The translations under genes were made by a program, and so were the position numbers. Of a stretch of 64,000 nucleotides of DNA, positions 1 through 13,574 are shown piece by piece. Within the stretch, counting starts at the first letter, position 1, and every line of letters starts with the position of its first letter. The notes beneath the pieces are model-generated. The model made no database searches. It had not been told where the DNA came from and was given only the letters and a program-made list of their open reading frames with translations. Source of the DNA: Cylindrodendrum hubeiense (Eukaryota > Ascomycota > Sordariomycetes > Hypocreales > Nectriaceae); contig JAANBB010000001.1 in the NCBI GenBank assembly GCA_014621425.1, forward strand, positions 62,001 through 126,000. Reading direction: 5' to 3'.

Positions 1-365
1 GCCCCGCCACTGAGCATTTGTTGGAGTTATTACCCTACGTGTAGATCCGTAAACCCGAGATACGTTAACTGTTTCTGTATACTGCAGAGTATCGGCGATG
101 GAGACTTGAGCAGCCTAATCCAAGGAAGAACTCGGCGAGTCCGCAGGCTGTCGATACGAGACTAGCATACGCATGCAGGTACTGCTGCTGTAAGACGGAG
201 TCACTGGAGACGCGAATACTAGCGCATTTCAACACGAGGGAGGCGGAGCTTATGACACGTGTATCAAGAGGTCGTACGCAGAAGGATAGAGCCCAGCTAC
301 TGGCATTTTCAATATCAACTTCGCTCAAGATCTTTCAACTTTTCTGGGCTAAGACACAAGCAACT
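1..365. other. Upstream region of the PKS gene
   Basis: No separate gene is supported. The PKS reading frame stays open back to an ATG at 252, so the synthase could begin there with 38 more residues. The intervening stretch has no recognisable domain, so the ATG at 366 is preferred. The small reverse-strand frame at 65-328 shows no family features. Confidence 0.4.
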
Positions 366-3300
366 ATGATGCAAACTACGGACTCAAACTTGCGGTCGGG
401 GATGCCAGCAACCGACGACATTGCCATCGTGGGATACTCTTTTAAGCTTCCCCAGGATGTAAACGATGACTCCTCTTTCTGGGAGGTGCTTGAGAACCGA
501 CGCAATTTGATGACGACCTGGCCCGAGTCCCGTTTTACCACGGATGCGTTTATGAATAACAACGCCCGCAAGGTATAGTAGAAATTTCCAATGGATACGG
601 ACACTGCTGTAACTATTATTGTGATAGACACCTGGCCTCGGAGGGCATTTCATCAATGAAAATGTGGGTGCTTTCGATGCCCCATTCTTCTCCGTCACGT
701 CAAAGGAGGCGGCCGCAATGGACCCGATGCAGCGCTGGACTTTGGAGGCGTCATATCACGCATTCGAAAAGGGTGAGGATTTCATTCTCATAACCTGCTA
801 CTCTAATCACGCTAATGCAATGTTTGTAGCCGGAATGCCGGCGGAGAGTCTCAGGGGCTCACCCACCGCTGTCTTCTCGGCGTCCATGTTAGAGGACTAC
901 GCTAGAATGACGGCTATGGACCCGGATAATGCTGAACGCACGGCTGCCACCAGTAGCACCGTGTCTTGTGTCATCCCGAATCGCGTTAGCTGGTATTTCG
1001 ATTTGCGTGGGCCCAGTATCCATGTCAACACGGCCTGCTCGAGTAGTTTGTCGGCTGTGGATATTGCCTGTAAGACTCTTCACAGTGGTGATGCATCGTG
1101 TGTAAGCGACAGTCGATCCTTTTTGGCTGCATCCGCAGAACGCTTACCACGATTCAATACAGGCATTGGTTACAGGAGCCAACCTACTTCTCGATCCGTC
1201 CATCTTCGAAATACTATATGCGCAGGATTTCCTATCGCCCGACGGCGTGTGCCACAGTTTCGACCACCGCGCAAATGGATACGCACGAGGTGAGGGCGTC
1301 ATTGCTCTTGTCCTAAAGCCTATATCGAGCGCTATTCGAAACGGTGACATGATTCGCGCCGTCATTCGATCGACGGGCTCGAATCAGGACGGACGCACTC
1401 CAGTACTTACCCAGCCTAACCCCTACTCGCAGGAGGAGTTGATCAGACATGTGTATAAGCGAGCCAATCTCTCTCTGAGTGAAACGCGGTATGTCGAAGC
1501 CCACGGTACGTTAGATCTATACACTGGAACAGCTTAAAGTCACCCTAATTGAATGGGCAACAGGAACCGGCACACCAGTGGGTGACCCAATCGAGATGAA
1601 GGCGATAGGGCGAGTTTTTCGAGAAGTCCGATCACATGATGAGCCTCTTTACGTGTAAGCCACGAATTTCGTCACCATTCTACAAATCCAACAGACTCTA
1701 ATCTCAACCTTGGTAGTGGTTCTGTGAAGGCAAATTTCGGCCACCTTGAAGGAGCTAGCGCCCTGGTTAGTATCATCAAGTGCATCTGTAGGTACTCTGC
1801 CACTTATTTATATCCGTTGAAAGAACACTTGGATAGTCATTAACAGTTGTTTTAGTGATTCTGGAAAAGGGAATCATCCCACCAAATGCACTATTTGAAA
1901 AGATCAACCCCGCTATTGACCTTGACTTCTACCGCGCTGAGGTTAGTGTGCTGCCAGAGAGCTCGTTGGTATTGAGCACGCGTTGACTTACACACATCCA
2001 AGATCCCGACGCAAAACATCATCTGGCCGAGCTCAGGCCTGCGCCGGATATCACTGAACTCTTTTGGATTTGGTGGATCAAATACCCACATCGTTCTAGA
2101 TGACGCATTTCACTACCTGCAACAACGAGGATTCGCTGGACACCATTGCACAACTCCCGTTGCTGGTCTGGATAAGGGGCACAGTACTACCAACGGAATA
2201 TCGCACGCGAATGGAAAATCCCACTCTGATAAAGGCTCCAAGGCTGCCATACAAACCTCCATAACTTTTCCCAAGCTCCTTGTCTGGACGGCAGCTGATG
2301 AAAAGGTTGTCGGGCGCGTGGTCCAAGGCTATGAATCTTTCTACAAAGAGAAGATATCAAGGAATCCTTCCAGCGTTGATCTATTGGCTCACACATTATC
2401 TACACGAAGGAGTCACATGCTATGGAGGACATTCACCATCGTGGACAGATCCGACGGTAAAGAGCAGATGCTCTCACCAGCAAGGCCAATTCGAAGCTCG
2501 AATGATGTTGGGTTGGGGTTTGTGTTCACCGGCCAAGGAGCGCAGTACGTGGAAATGGGCTGGGATCTTATCCAGTACCCGGTATTTTCCCAGACCTTGA
2601 GCCACATTGATGATATTTACAGAGGTCTGGGGTGTGCATGGTCAATATTTGGTAAGTTGAATGGTATGGGGCGGATAAGTCATGATAGGAGACATTGCTG
2701 ACCTCTATTTTCACAGACGAGCTGTGTCGAGACGAAAACATTAATAAGCCCGAATACAGCCAACCATTGTCCACAGCTATCCAGATCGCCTTGGTAGAGT
2801 TGCTGAAAAGCTTTGGTATCATTCCTGCTGCCGTCGTTGGTCACTCATCAGGCGAGATTGCTGCCGCGTACGTGGAATTCTATATCATTTGCTTGGAAGA
2901 GATATACTAACATGGCCAACTCAATGAAAAGCTACACGATCGGGGCCTTGTCTCTGCTATCCGCCTGCAAGGTATCGTACTTCCGAGGCCAGTTGGCTGG
3001 GAAGCTTCGGACTGCGAACTTGTCTTCGCCAGGCGCGATGATATCAATAAATCTGGCCCCAGATCAAGTCGTGGAGTACTTGAAGAGCATGGAACCTCAA
3101 GACATCAGTCATTCTGTCTGCGTTGCATGCTTCAACAGTCCTCTAAATTGTACACTGTCAGGGCCTGAACTTGCTATCGATCTGATCAAAGTGCAGGCTG
3201 ACAAGGATGGCATCTTTGCTCAGAAACTGAACACTGGCGTCGCGTATCATTCACTCTCAATGCAGACCGTTGCAGAAGAGTACCTGTTTCTTATGGGGAG

Positions 3301-6300
3301 CCTTGATGACATCGATACCCACGACCTCAAGATTGCAACCGAAGTTCCTATGGTCTCATCGGTTTCGGGTCAGATTCTCCACCCGGCCACATTGACCAGA
3401 GGTCAATACTGGGTCGATAATATGGTGTCTCCGGTTCAGTTTTCAGATGCAGTGCAAGTACTAACGCAATCAAAACTCAAGGCCGGTTTGGGTCGCATTA
3501 CGGATCTAGTCGAGGTTGGTCCGCACCCAGCACTTCGCCGGCCAGTGCAAGACACCATCATTCAGGCAGGCAACTTGAATACCAAGGTACGGTATATGAC
3601 TGCGCTTAATCGAGCCCAACCTGGTATTCAGACGACCTTGGAGCTTGTAGGAAAGTTATTCTGCTACGGCCATACGGTTGCCATCTCTGCAGTGAACCAG
3701 CAGTCACCCGATAAGCCGCCCCCTTTTCTCGTCAACTGTCCCGAGTACCCCTTTGATAGATTGAATTTGTTCTGGTCCGAGTCTCGTATCAGTCGAGACT
3801 TCAAATTACGCGGAAAGGTCAAGGGCGAGACACTTGGGATGCGAGTGTTGGATTGGAATCCCTTGGAGCCACAATGGAGGAACTTTTTAAGCATCGAGTC
3901 CACTCCATGGCCATGGATCAAGGATCATATCGTGAGTCTATCAGTGAAAGTGACACTTTATGTGCTAATTATGTGTTAAGATTACCGATACAGTGCTCTA
4001 CCCGGCCTCAGGCATGCTTGTAATGGCTATTGAGGCTGTACAACAGATGGAGCGTGCGGACCGAACCGCGGCCGGCTATCTCGTCAATAAAGCCGAGTTC
4101 ATCAGCCCTATTCGCGTTCAGGAAACTTGGGAAGACAGAATCGAAACTCGAGTGCATCTGCGGCACGAAAAAGGGCAGAGGGGCGAAAGCAGGACATCGA
4201 ATTTATTCCAGGTGACCATTTTTACGTATTCGCGAGACCAGTGGAATGAGTGTTTCCGCGCCAGCATCCAGATCGACTATCAAAATTCATCAGAATTCAA
4301 TGGCGAAAACGAGCGCCTGCATTATAATCAGGCCGTGTTGAGCCAATACACAGAGGCGACAGAAGCGTGCAGGCTTCCCATCGACTCCCGTATCTTCTAT
4401 CGGGACGCTGCCGATCACGGCCTCCAGTATGGAGACTTGTTTCAGATGGTGCAAAACGTGTACTGGGATGGACATACCAATGCTGTGGCGCGACTCGACG
4501 TGTCCAAAGCAAGATATCAGACGAGCAGCTTGGTGCACCCGGCTATTTTGGATCAGGCATTCCATGTATTGAGAGTGAGCGCAGGTCAGCAGCCGGTCGC
4601 TAATGTACCCGTACGTCTAACGAACGCCTGGTTTGCATCTTCAGGATGGCAGACGTCGAAATCAGTGCGTTGGTTGGCGACCTCCACCACTTCGGGTGCG
4701 AATTCCTCGGATGGGGCGGGCCACGGGGAGCATGGTTCCGTCTTTGCACTGGCAGACGATGGAAAAGTTCTTTGTTCTATTCAGAAGGCCATGACTTCTG
4801 CAGTATCCAAGATTGCAACGAAAAAGGAGAAGAAGTTGCTCTACAGCATCGAATGGAAACCCTCCCTCAGCCTCCTCGACACGGAGCAGCTAGCTCGCGC
4901 ATGTCCTACGGAAGATCCTACTAGGGATGAGACGTCCATGATGGCAAACCACGCCACACTATGCGCTTCACTCGACCTTGCTGCTGCTCGTGCGCTGAAG
5001 CACATGGATCGTGCCAAAATACCTAAGAGTCTACACCGCCATGTCAAATGGATGGAGCATCATGTCTCGAAGTTGTCCCTTTCGCAAAGAGAGGAAGGAG
5101 AGAAGATTGGTGATGAAGAGTTTGAATCACGGCTTCATGAGATAGAGAAAGTGCTACCAGCATGGAAGCTGTATACGACTTGTGCGAGAAAGCTGCTGCA
5201 AATCCTCGCCGGCGAGATTGACCCTCTACATGTTGTGTTTGAGTCAGACCAGGCCGACATATTCTACACGGACCTATTCCAGCGGTTGTGTGCGGATGGA
5301 CGACTTGAGCATATAATCGACCTTCTTTCGCACGAGAACCCGGCTCTGCGCATTCTTGAGGTAGGGGCCGGCACAGGTGGAATGACGGGTCATCTAGTAA
5401 CGGCGTTGTTGAATCGTGAGAAGCGTATTGGAGCGCCCAGTTTCGCAGAGTACAGCTACACCGACATCTCGCCAGCGTTCTTCGAGAAGGCAAGTAGCCG
5501 CTGGTCTGAGCTCAAAGAGCAAGGCCGCATTAGCTTCAAGACGTTAGACTTGGATCAGCCCATCGACAGCCAGGGATTCGAGCCAGCATCCTACGACATT
5601 GTCGTTGCTGCTAGCGTTCTCCACGCGACACCTGACCTGGAAGCCACCATCCGCAACGTCCGCAAGACACTGAAGCCAGGAGGTCGTCTCGTGCTGCTAG
5701 AGGCCATCAATCCCGACGACATTGCCACCAACTTCATGGCTGGGTTGGTACCTGGCTGGTGGGTTGCACGGGAGGACTGGCGGCCGCATTCTGCTGCTGT
5801 CCCTGAGCAATTGTGGGATAGATGTTTAAAAGCCAATGGCTTTTCAGGGAACGATCTAATAATGCGTGATTACGAGAGTGATGAATGCCATACGATGAGC
5901 GTTATCATTACTACTGCCGTGGGAGAGGCGCAGCCTGCGAATGGGCCAATTCGAAAGCACGGCCGCATTGTTTTCGTCGTCGAGGATCAGCAATTATCTC
6001 ATCAACTCGAGCTCGCCGAAGCGGTGCGCAGCCGTGTTGACCCCGATTCCAACAGATTGATCCGCGTTTCGTCCTTTTCTTTAGAGCAGCTCTCACAGAC
6101 ATTGCAGAATTTGAACGAAAATGATATCGTCATCTGCCTCGCCGAAGTTCTCAATAGACCCCTGCTCAGTCGCCTTCCAAAGACGGGGTTTACATGTCTG
6201 CAGCTCTTGATCAAGCAGGCGCCAAATCTTCTCTGGGTCACGGCTACAAACCCTAGCAATGACCAATATCCCGACTACGGAGTAGTGCAGGGATTCCTTC

Positions 6301-8818
6301 GGTCGATCAGGGCAGAGCAGCCGGAGAACCACATAGTCACACTTGCAATAGAGGGAGAGGCGGATATCACCAGCTGTGCCTGTTTCGTTACTACAGTGCT
6401 CCATAATGTCTTCGACTCACAAGCGTCCAAGGATATCGAGTACATTGTCCGTGATGGTCTCTTGATGACAGGCAGAGCAGTCGAAGACGTGTCTGGAAAT
6501 AACATGCTTCGACCTCTCCTCTCCAAGCAACTGCAATCCAGAGCCTGGGCTGAAGGACCTGCTTTGCAACTCTCAGTCGGTAGTCCGGGAAACTTAGCAT
6601 CGCTGCAGTTTGTGCAGGATACAAAGTATGAGATCAGTCTCGCACCCAATGAGGTCGAGATTGAAGCTAAAGCTTGGGGCCTGAGCTACCATGACGTTCA
6701 GGCTGTAATGGGTCATCTAGATGCACATCGAGAGCCACTTGGAGGAGACTGCGCAGGAATTATCACCCGTGTTGGTAATGCCTGTAGTTCGTCGATTCAG
6801 CCAGGCGACCGAGTCTGTATGTTTGCATCAGGCTGCATCCGAAAATATCCCCGCGCACACGAGACGGCAGTGTTCAAGATGCACGACACGGTGTCAATGG
6901 AGGCCGCCACTTCAACTCTCGTCCCAGCCATGACGGCATACTATGCCCTTGCTGGTGTCACTCGTTTAGCGGAAGGGGACAAGATACTCATTCACTCAGC
7001 CGCTGGGAGCGTAGGTCAGATGGCAATCAAAATTGCCCAGACTCAGAAAGTCGACATCTTCGCCACTGTTTCCTCGCCCGAAGAGAAGCAGTTCCTTATC
7101 GAGAAGCTAGGGATCTGCGATACACACATTTTCTACAGCCAGAATACCTCATGGTGCCCAGGCGTGCTACGAGCCACACGTGGGGATGGTGTAGATGTTG
7201 TACTGAACACGTTTTCGGGTGAAAACATGTTACAAGCCTCAAGCGAGTGTATAGCTCGATGCGGGCAGTTCGTCGACATTGGCCGCGAGAACATGGGGGA
7301 CGATGTGGTAATACCCGTGTCAATCATTACGAAAAATATCACGTTTTCCGTTGTCAGCCTCGTGGCGTTGAGTCCCAGGGTCATGGCCAGGTTGTTTAAC
7401 AAGACAATGCAGTTGTTGGTGGAGGGCAAAATTCAGCAACCTGAGCCGCTGCATATCTTCAGCGCGTCCAATGTTGAGCAGGCGTTCAGAAAACTCCAAG
7501 ATGACAACCGCATTGGTCGTGCTGTTATTACTCCAAAGCCCAATGATGTGGTTCCAGTACGTCATCAACAATCCGCATATGTGAGGATCATTAAGCTAAC
7601 ATATCAAACTCATAGCAATTCATCCAAGAACATCCCACTTGGACCTTTGATGCGGCCACGTCTTATTTAATCGTCGGAGGATCTGGTGGTCTCGGTCGGG
7701 CCATTGTGAAGTGGATGGTTGGTCGAGGAGCGAAACATCTAATCCTCCCATCTCGATCAGGCGCTATATCCAAGGCTGCGGCAGATATGGTAGCTGAACT
7801 AACAGCTCGTGGAATTAACATCATGGCACCCAAGTGCGACGTATCGTCAGAGGCAAACCTCGCCAGCGTACTCAACGATTGTGCACACACAATGCCACCC
7901 ATCAAAGGCTGTATCAACGCAGCGATGGTTCTGCAAGATGCGGTCTTCAAGGACAGTATGACCTTTGCGCAGTGGGATCTTACATTGCGATCTAAGGTGC
8001 AAACGTCATGGAACCTCCATCGCCTACTCCCCCAGAATCTTGACTTCTTTATCCTCCTCTCTTCACTGGCTGGCGTCGCTGGTCAAATGGCCAGCGCCAA
8101 CTATGCGGGTGGTTGCTCGTTCCAGGATGCCCTGGCTCGCTACCGCGTTGCTCAGGGCCAACCCGCTCTGTCTCTCGATATTGGCTGGATGCGAAACATT
8201 GGCATCATTGCAGAGAATGGCGCATATCAGCGACAACGAGACAGCGCCGACGATATGCAACCTATTGAAGATACTGAGCTGCTAGCCCTACTCACCATCT
8301 ATTGTGATCCTGCCAATCAAACCCTATGGTCATCTCGAACAGAGGGCCAGATCTTACTCGGACTTCGCACTCCGGTAGATATCCTTATGCAGGGCAAAAC
8401 TCCACCAGCCCTGCTCGACCGACCGTTGTTCGCCGCCTTCTCCTACATTCCTGGGTCGGGAGCTACAAAAAATGATGTTAGTTCAAACAGCCGTACAGGT
8501 CAAGTGGATCATGTCGCCGCAGCAGGTGTTCTATTCCGCAAGTCAACTGATACTGCAGAGCGCATTCAGATTGTGCTGCGCGCCTTAGCCGGCAAACTTG
8601 CTCGTGCCATGTCCATCTCCCCCGATGATGTCGAGTCGCACAAACCACTATCAGCTTATGGTGTCGATTCTCTCATGTCTGTCGACCTGAGGAACTGGAT
8701 TATTAGAGAGTTTGCAGCAATTGTCTCCGTTTTTGACATCATGGACGGCGTACCTATCGCAAGTATTGTCGAGCTGGTCGTTACAAGAAGCAGGGTTGGA
8801 AAGGTTGATTCTAAGTAG
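366..8818 (+). CDS. Highly reducing type I polyketide synthase (KS-AT-DH-cMT-ER-KR-ACP)
   Basis: Iterative HR-PKS that builds a reduced, possibly C-methylated polyketide from malonyl-CoA. Twelve exons join in phase to 2,597 codons: 366-572, 628-772, 830-1101, 1163-1505, 1564-1654, 1717-1787, 1856-1941, 2003-2651, 2717-2867, 2932-3931, 3981-7556, 7616-8818. Visible catalytic residues are the KS triad Cys187 (TACSSS), His322 (EAHGTGT) and His362 (KANFGHLE), AT Ser665 (GHSSGE), and DH His1004 with Asp1196 ([10 protein letters not shown]). The cMT SAM site [10 protein letters not shown] lies near residue 1465, the ER loop HSAAGSVGQ near 2010, the KR GGSGGLG near 2218, and the ACP phosphopantetheine Ser2549 (GVDSL). 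There is no thioesterase, so release probably needs a partner enzyme, as is usual for this family. The stops in the raw frame are all within introns. Start alternatives are 252, 366 and 369. The chain product cannot be predicted. Confidence 0.93.
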
Positions 8819-9007
8819 GGACTCAGCTCATCTTGAGCGTAGAGCATTAGTAAAGTGGCAAATAGATTATAATCTATAACTCCTCCTACTGCCCAACACC
8901 GCGTTATAGCAATCTTAGCAGGTACAACCAAGCTATGATCCACCCGTCATGCTGCATTATCCATATGACTGTCCCAGTCTAGGCACTGTATTTCTTTTCT
9001 CAAACTA

Positions 9008-10307
9008 TCAACTGTCTCCGTCGGATCGAACGTCCCAATGTTTCTTAACTGTGATGAAAGATGTCGTATTCACCCCAATCTTTTCTTCCGCAGCGCTTTG
9101 TGCGGAAACGTGGGTGTCCTGCCTCCCTTGAATAGGTCGTAGTTGAACTTCTGATGAATCGTCATTGAGTTCCTCAAAAGGACGGCTATTATTGCTCGCA
9201 ATTGCATTGTGCGATCTGACCACCCCGTCCGAATTGTAGGTATTCTTGGGGCTGCGGAACGTGCCGCCGAAGTACGGGCGGAGGAAGGGAACGCACGACA
9301 GCGCGAGTGCCACCGAGGGCTCGAGCCCAGAAAATACGGTGGCAAGAAGTCCACTGTGTGTCATATCGGAGAACGCGACCCCGGGAAGGGTAGCTTGTCG
9401 ATATATTGTGATACCGCACGTCCTGTTTATCCGCAATGTCGGAGACTATTCTCATCTCGCTAGATAGACCTCGTGGGAATAGACTCACCCAAATCCTATA
9501 CTAAACATGGCAAACACCACCAGCTTCTTGCGCAATGGCATCTGTAGTTTATATAGAACGGGAAACGGAAGCGCAAGCATCGTTACTTCCACGAGGATGT
9601 TGATGACTCCAAGCGCCATGTAGTACATCGGTTGGTTGCCACATTTTCCACCTGGCACGGTTTGGTCCCAGTTCATGGCGATGGGTCGGCAAACCAGTAG
9701 TCCACCGAGGATGCCGCCAATATTCCATAAAATGATGAATATGCCGAGACCGCGACAAGCCAGGAGCATTTTGCGGATCGGGAATAGCGAGACATACATG
9801 AGGAGAATCGAGATTTTGGTGAAGCAAGTAGTGGCGTTCCAGAGGAGGGCGAATACCATGATGCACTTTATAAGTGTCAGAATAACAATTTACCGATACG
9901 GCAGAGAAAGAAGCAGACCTTGAAAAAAAGAGTGGTAGCATTGGGACCGAATCGCATCGCCACGTCCTGTACATGGAAGCTAAAGCCACCGTTGAGAACC
10001 ATGATGAACATATCCGAGTGAAGCGCAGTGTTGAACACCTAGCAGTAAATTCTTGGTCAGTATTTTCGCTCACAAATTCACAAAATCATGGGCGCATCTA
10101 GTGTACCAATGCTACAATGATGGATATGTCGCTGGCATCGAAAGGCTTGGAGATCTTGTACTTGGCGAACAATCGCAACCCAACGAAAAGAGTCGTCACA
10201 AATATGCACACTCCGGAGACTATTAGCGCAGACACCTGTCTCGAGTTCTCGATCGGAATTGGCGACTCGTACGCGACCGTCGACGTCATTTTTGTGGTTG
10301 GGCGCAA
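9008..10307 (-). CDS. SAT4/rhodopsin-type fungal seven-TM integral membrane protein
   Basis: Fungal rhodopsin-domain (SAT4/PTH11-like) membrane protein; the molecular function of the family is mostly unknown. Four exons on the reverse strand (10307-10107, 10038-9919, 9865-9489, 9422-9008) splice in phase to 370 aa. Hydrophobic helices run through ALIVSGVCIFVTTLFVGLRL, then the conserved FALLWNATTCFTKISILLMY helix and a later GVINILVEVTMLALPFPVLY helix. The C-terminus is polar and serine-rich, as in the family. It ends tail-to-tail 189 bp from the PKS and is divergent from the SDR at 11193. Such proteins often sit inside metabolite clusters, but membership here is inference. An internal ATG at 10289 is an alternative start. 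Confidence 0.85.
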
Positions 10308-11192
10308 TCGTTGTGAGCTTTTGCTTTCCGGGACACACCATCATTAATTGGAGTATGTAGAAAGGGCATACTTTACTTATGGAACATGTGCGTCTCTTGT
10401 CGGTAGAGCATGCGTCTCCATATGCAGGGCCCAGGTGCTTAGGGCTGTCAGACACATCTTGGCGCAGTGCAGGATAATTTTCCCCCGTATACATGGTGTA
10501 CGACGGCATACGTGAGTCACGTCGATTCCCTCCATGGCTGCAATTGAGTCAATCACTACCGAACTGGACAAAGGTTGCGGGGGTTGGGAAATAAAATGTG
10601 GTTCTTTGCCGCACCCATCAGGGGACATCTAGTCCTGTTACCAGGTTCATGGACTGACAGGCTGGGCTGGAACGGACACAGCGTCGGGAATTTCAACGGT
10701 TGTGCGGAAGAGACAAGGCAGGGAATAGTTTAGGATCGTCCCCCGTCATCTTTCAGCTCCGCGCGGCCCCTGCATCGAGTTACAGGGCAGGCAGACCATA
10801 CGGCATAACATTGGCAACGTTGCTATATATGGGCCATGATCGCCGCCCACCCTAGCGGGAGTGGAGATGAGAGGTGCTCCGTACCAGCCGACACAGTAGG
10901 AATGGCGATGGAACTGGGTCCCTCGCTAGGAGATCGACGGGTTACCCAATTCTGGCATTTACCCGCAGAGCATCTGTTGGCGGGTTTCGCCGTTGTCGCG
11001 CCATTCCGGTCGCGCAGATGGACACATTCCGTTACAGGCGGGTAGGGGGCGACAAGTATCATATTTCAAGTTGGTCATGCCATGATTTTAGCTGTCCGGG
11101 TAGAAAAGAGGGACGGGGTGCCATGAAGTGGCCAAGCCGTCACCGGTACATCAGAAGTTATACTCAAGCCCTCTTCATTCGTTTTGAAAAGC
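10308..11192. promoter_or_regulatory. Divergent intergenic region between the SAT4 protein and SDR genes
   Basis: About 885 bp separate two divergent starts, so both promoters should lie here. A TATA-like stretch (GCTATATATGG) is seen near 10821-10831. The reading frames inside are not conserved-looking and show no domain. No clear repeated operator was seen. Confidence 0.45.
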
Positions 11193-12214
11193 ATGGGTTC
11201 TTTGGCTGAGAAGAAGGTGGCAATCGTCACTGGTTCATCGGTTAGTGTCTTCTGATGACGCTTCAATACCCGCTCTAGAGCTAACCAAGGCTATTATGCT
11301 ATTAACAGAGCGGCATCGGGCTTGACGTTGCCCGACATCTCCACGCCCGTGGCTACAAAGTCGTCCTTACCGCTCGCAGAGATGATCTTGGCCAAGCTGA
11401 AGCCAAAGCCCTGGACCCTACCGGGGCCACAGCCATCTTTGTGAAATGCGACGTATCCTCCTACGCCTCTCAGAAGGCGTTATTTCAGGCTACATGGGAC
11501 AATTGGGGCCGTTTGGATGTCCTGGTGGCTAACGCTGGCTGTGTCGACCGCGACTCTAAGCACAACTTGACCAGGAAAAACGCCCCCATCACCGACCTTC
11601 CCCCTGAGCCGAATACCACTGCCACAGACATCAACTACAAGGGCACCATTTATGGCATAGCGCTTGCTACTCACTTCATGAGACACAACACTACCCCAGG
11701 TGGGAAGATCATCATCACGGGAAGCATGATTGGAGTGCATCCGTGCCCTACTTTCCCCGAGTATTGCGGTTCCAAGGCCGCTGTCCACCAGTACGCGAGA
11801 GCTGTCGCGCCAATGCTGATCCAGGACAACATCACAATCAATGTAGTCATGCCAGGAGCTGTTGATACATCGGCCATGCCTGATTTTGCCACGGCATTCC
11901 TGCCCGAGCAGTACGTTTTGGCGTTGCTCTCCTTGCCATCGAAGCCTTGAACTAACGGCTATTATAGCTTGACCATCAAGTCAGTTCTGATTTCAGCTTA
12001 TGACTTGTATTTGGATGATGAGTCTGCCGAAAGAACTGGAGAACTGGTTGAAGTCGCTCATGATAAGCACTTCTTCTACGAGGTGCCGGAGTACAAGGGT
12101 GGCGATGTTTCGTACAGAAACACGTTAGCATACGAGCCCTGGTTTGCGTTCATCCATGGAGAAGGAAGCAAGTTGTCAAATGCACTTCAGGGGCCACCCA
12201 GCCAGGCGTCCTAG
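11193..12214 (+). CDS. Short-chain dehydrogenase/reductase (classical SDR)
   Basis: NAD(P)-dependent oxidoreductase of the classical SDR family. Three exons (11193-11240, 11309-11910, 11968-12214) give 298 aa. The cofactor motif TGSSSGIG is assembled across the first splice. VANAG, the catalytic ITGS serine and the YxxxK motif (YCGSK) are all present, so the enzyme looks active. The second splice uses GAGCA/GTACGT and joins to LTIKS in phase 2. The overall length and N-terminus resemble the 15-hydroxyprostaglandin-dehydrogenase-like fungal group. Its substrate is unknown. Placement beside the PKS suggests a tailoring keto/alcohol step, which is inference. Confidence 0.88.
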
Positions 12215-13574
12215 TGCCGCAGCAGAACTCCAGCTCCTGGGTGGAGAAGGTAATCCCAACACGAGAGAATGATAGCGCAGGGGTGGGAAACGGAGCCTAT
12301 CTCGAACCCGAGGTCCTATGTACGTAGTCTAACATCTTGGCCGTAACTGCACCTTACCAAGTTAGCCCAATAGAAAAGGGTCTTGTTTCCCAGTCAAGTG
12401 ACAGTTTGAACCAATGGCGTCCAATCAATTCTTGATGTTCCTGAGTTCCGGGCTGTTGGTGTGTTTCATTACAAACGCCGAAGTAGTCCGATCGTTGTGG
12501 ATGGCACAAGACTTGGCTCGGGAATAATGACCTGACATATCCGCGACCACCAGTATTCCCAACACGCCGGGTTGCAATCCCTACCCTGGTGCACCCACTG
12601 TTCTCCATTGAACCGCCCCTTAGGCTAAATGGACTGACATTTTCTTGGAAAGGCAGGGAGCTGCAGCTTTTCCCAAGTCGATCATGCGATAATGAGTGGC
12701 TCCCCGCACCTGTTTGTGAACTGTGCCGCAAATGCGCCCGCCAGAGCCGGCCAAGCACACACCTTGGCCAAGAATCCAGCTGCACGATTTCAATCCTCTG
12801 TCGATCTATTTGTTTTCTCAGACATACTTGGTTGTACCATCCCAATTGCAATATCCTCTGATTCAGGGCATCCAACCCTGTTATCTGGGTACAATTGACT
12901 TATAAACTCGCATTTTCCTCGCCATTCTCACGCCCACGGTGCAGTAGTAGCCCCTTGCGCCATCGCATCGTCATCTCCGGACCGACCTCCGACTCGTTCC
13001 TTGGCTCTGACCCACTCCGCTATGTCACCGGACATCCCACCGCTGAACTTAACCTTAGTTGGTTATTCTCCGAGGTGGTTCACACAAGGACAGGGCTGAT
13101 TGACACACCGTGACGTTCCAGGTTGCGTGTAATGCCGCGACTTGTAGAACTGCCCAACGGTCCCTGGCATAATAGAAGGAGCTCCATCACACCAACATGC
13201 CGATTTCGGTCATGATGTTACGAATCAGCGAATGCCGACTCCTGGGGTCCAGATAATGGGGGAGGATTGGTATCCCTGGAGGTATCCACAGGTCTGTCAT
13301 CGCCTGGGACATCGACTTCGGCAGAGTTATCCTAAAACAAGGGTAGACGGAGTCGAGCTTGGCTCGTTTTGACATTATCTCCGAGCTGCACGATTATTTA
13401 CTCGTAACTAAGGGTGGCTGGTGCGCCATTGCTAGTTATCGGTTATCCGTTTCACCAGGGGTGTTTGTTATCGCCGCTTTGCGAAGATATCTACCCAAGT
13501 AAAACCGGTTGAACAATGTTCTGCATTACGCACCACCTACCGCATCAGAAGATATCCCCAAACCAACCCCGAAA
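12215..13574. other. Intergenic, no supported gene
   Basis: About 1.36 kb. Short overlapping frames exist on both strands (for example 12354-12875 reverse and 12589-12861 forward). None has a recognisable domain, good start context or splice-consistent continuation. It may contain the NmrA-like gene promoter at its right end. Confidence 0.4.

Noticed and set aside
573..2003. Stops and frame changes in the KS part of the PKS, suggesting a pseudogene
   Set aside because: Every break coincides with a GT...AG intron of 55-68 nt whose removal restores conserved KS motifs in phase.
5044..5493. 149-codon reverse frame inside the PKS methyltransferase region
   Set aside because: Antisense shadow of the cMT domain; cysteine/arginine-rich random composition.
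13187..13375. Reverse frame reading MTDLWIPPGIPILPHYLDP, thought of as a P450 fragment
   Set aside because: Only a few residues resemble a P450 beta-strand region; no haem loop or ExxR nearby.
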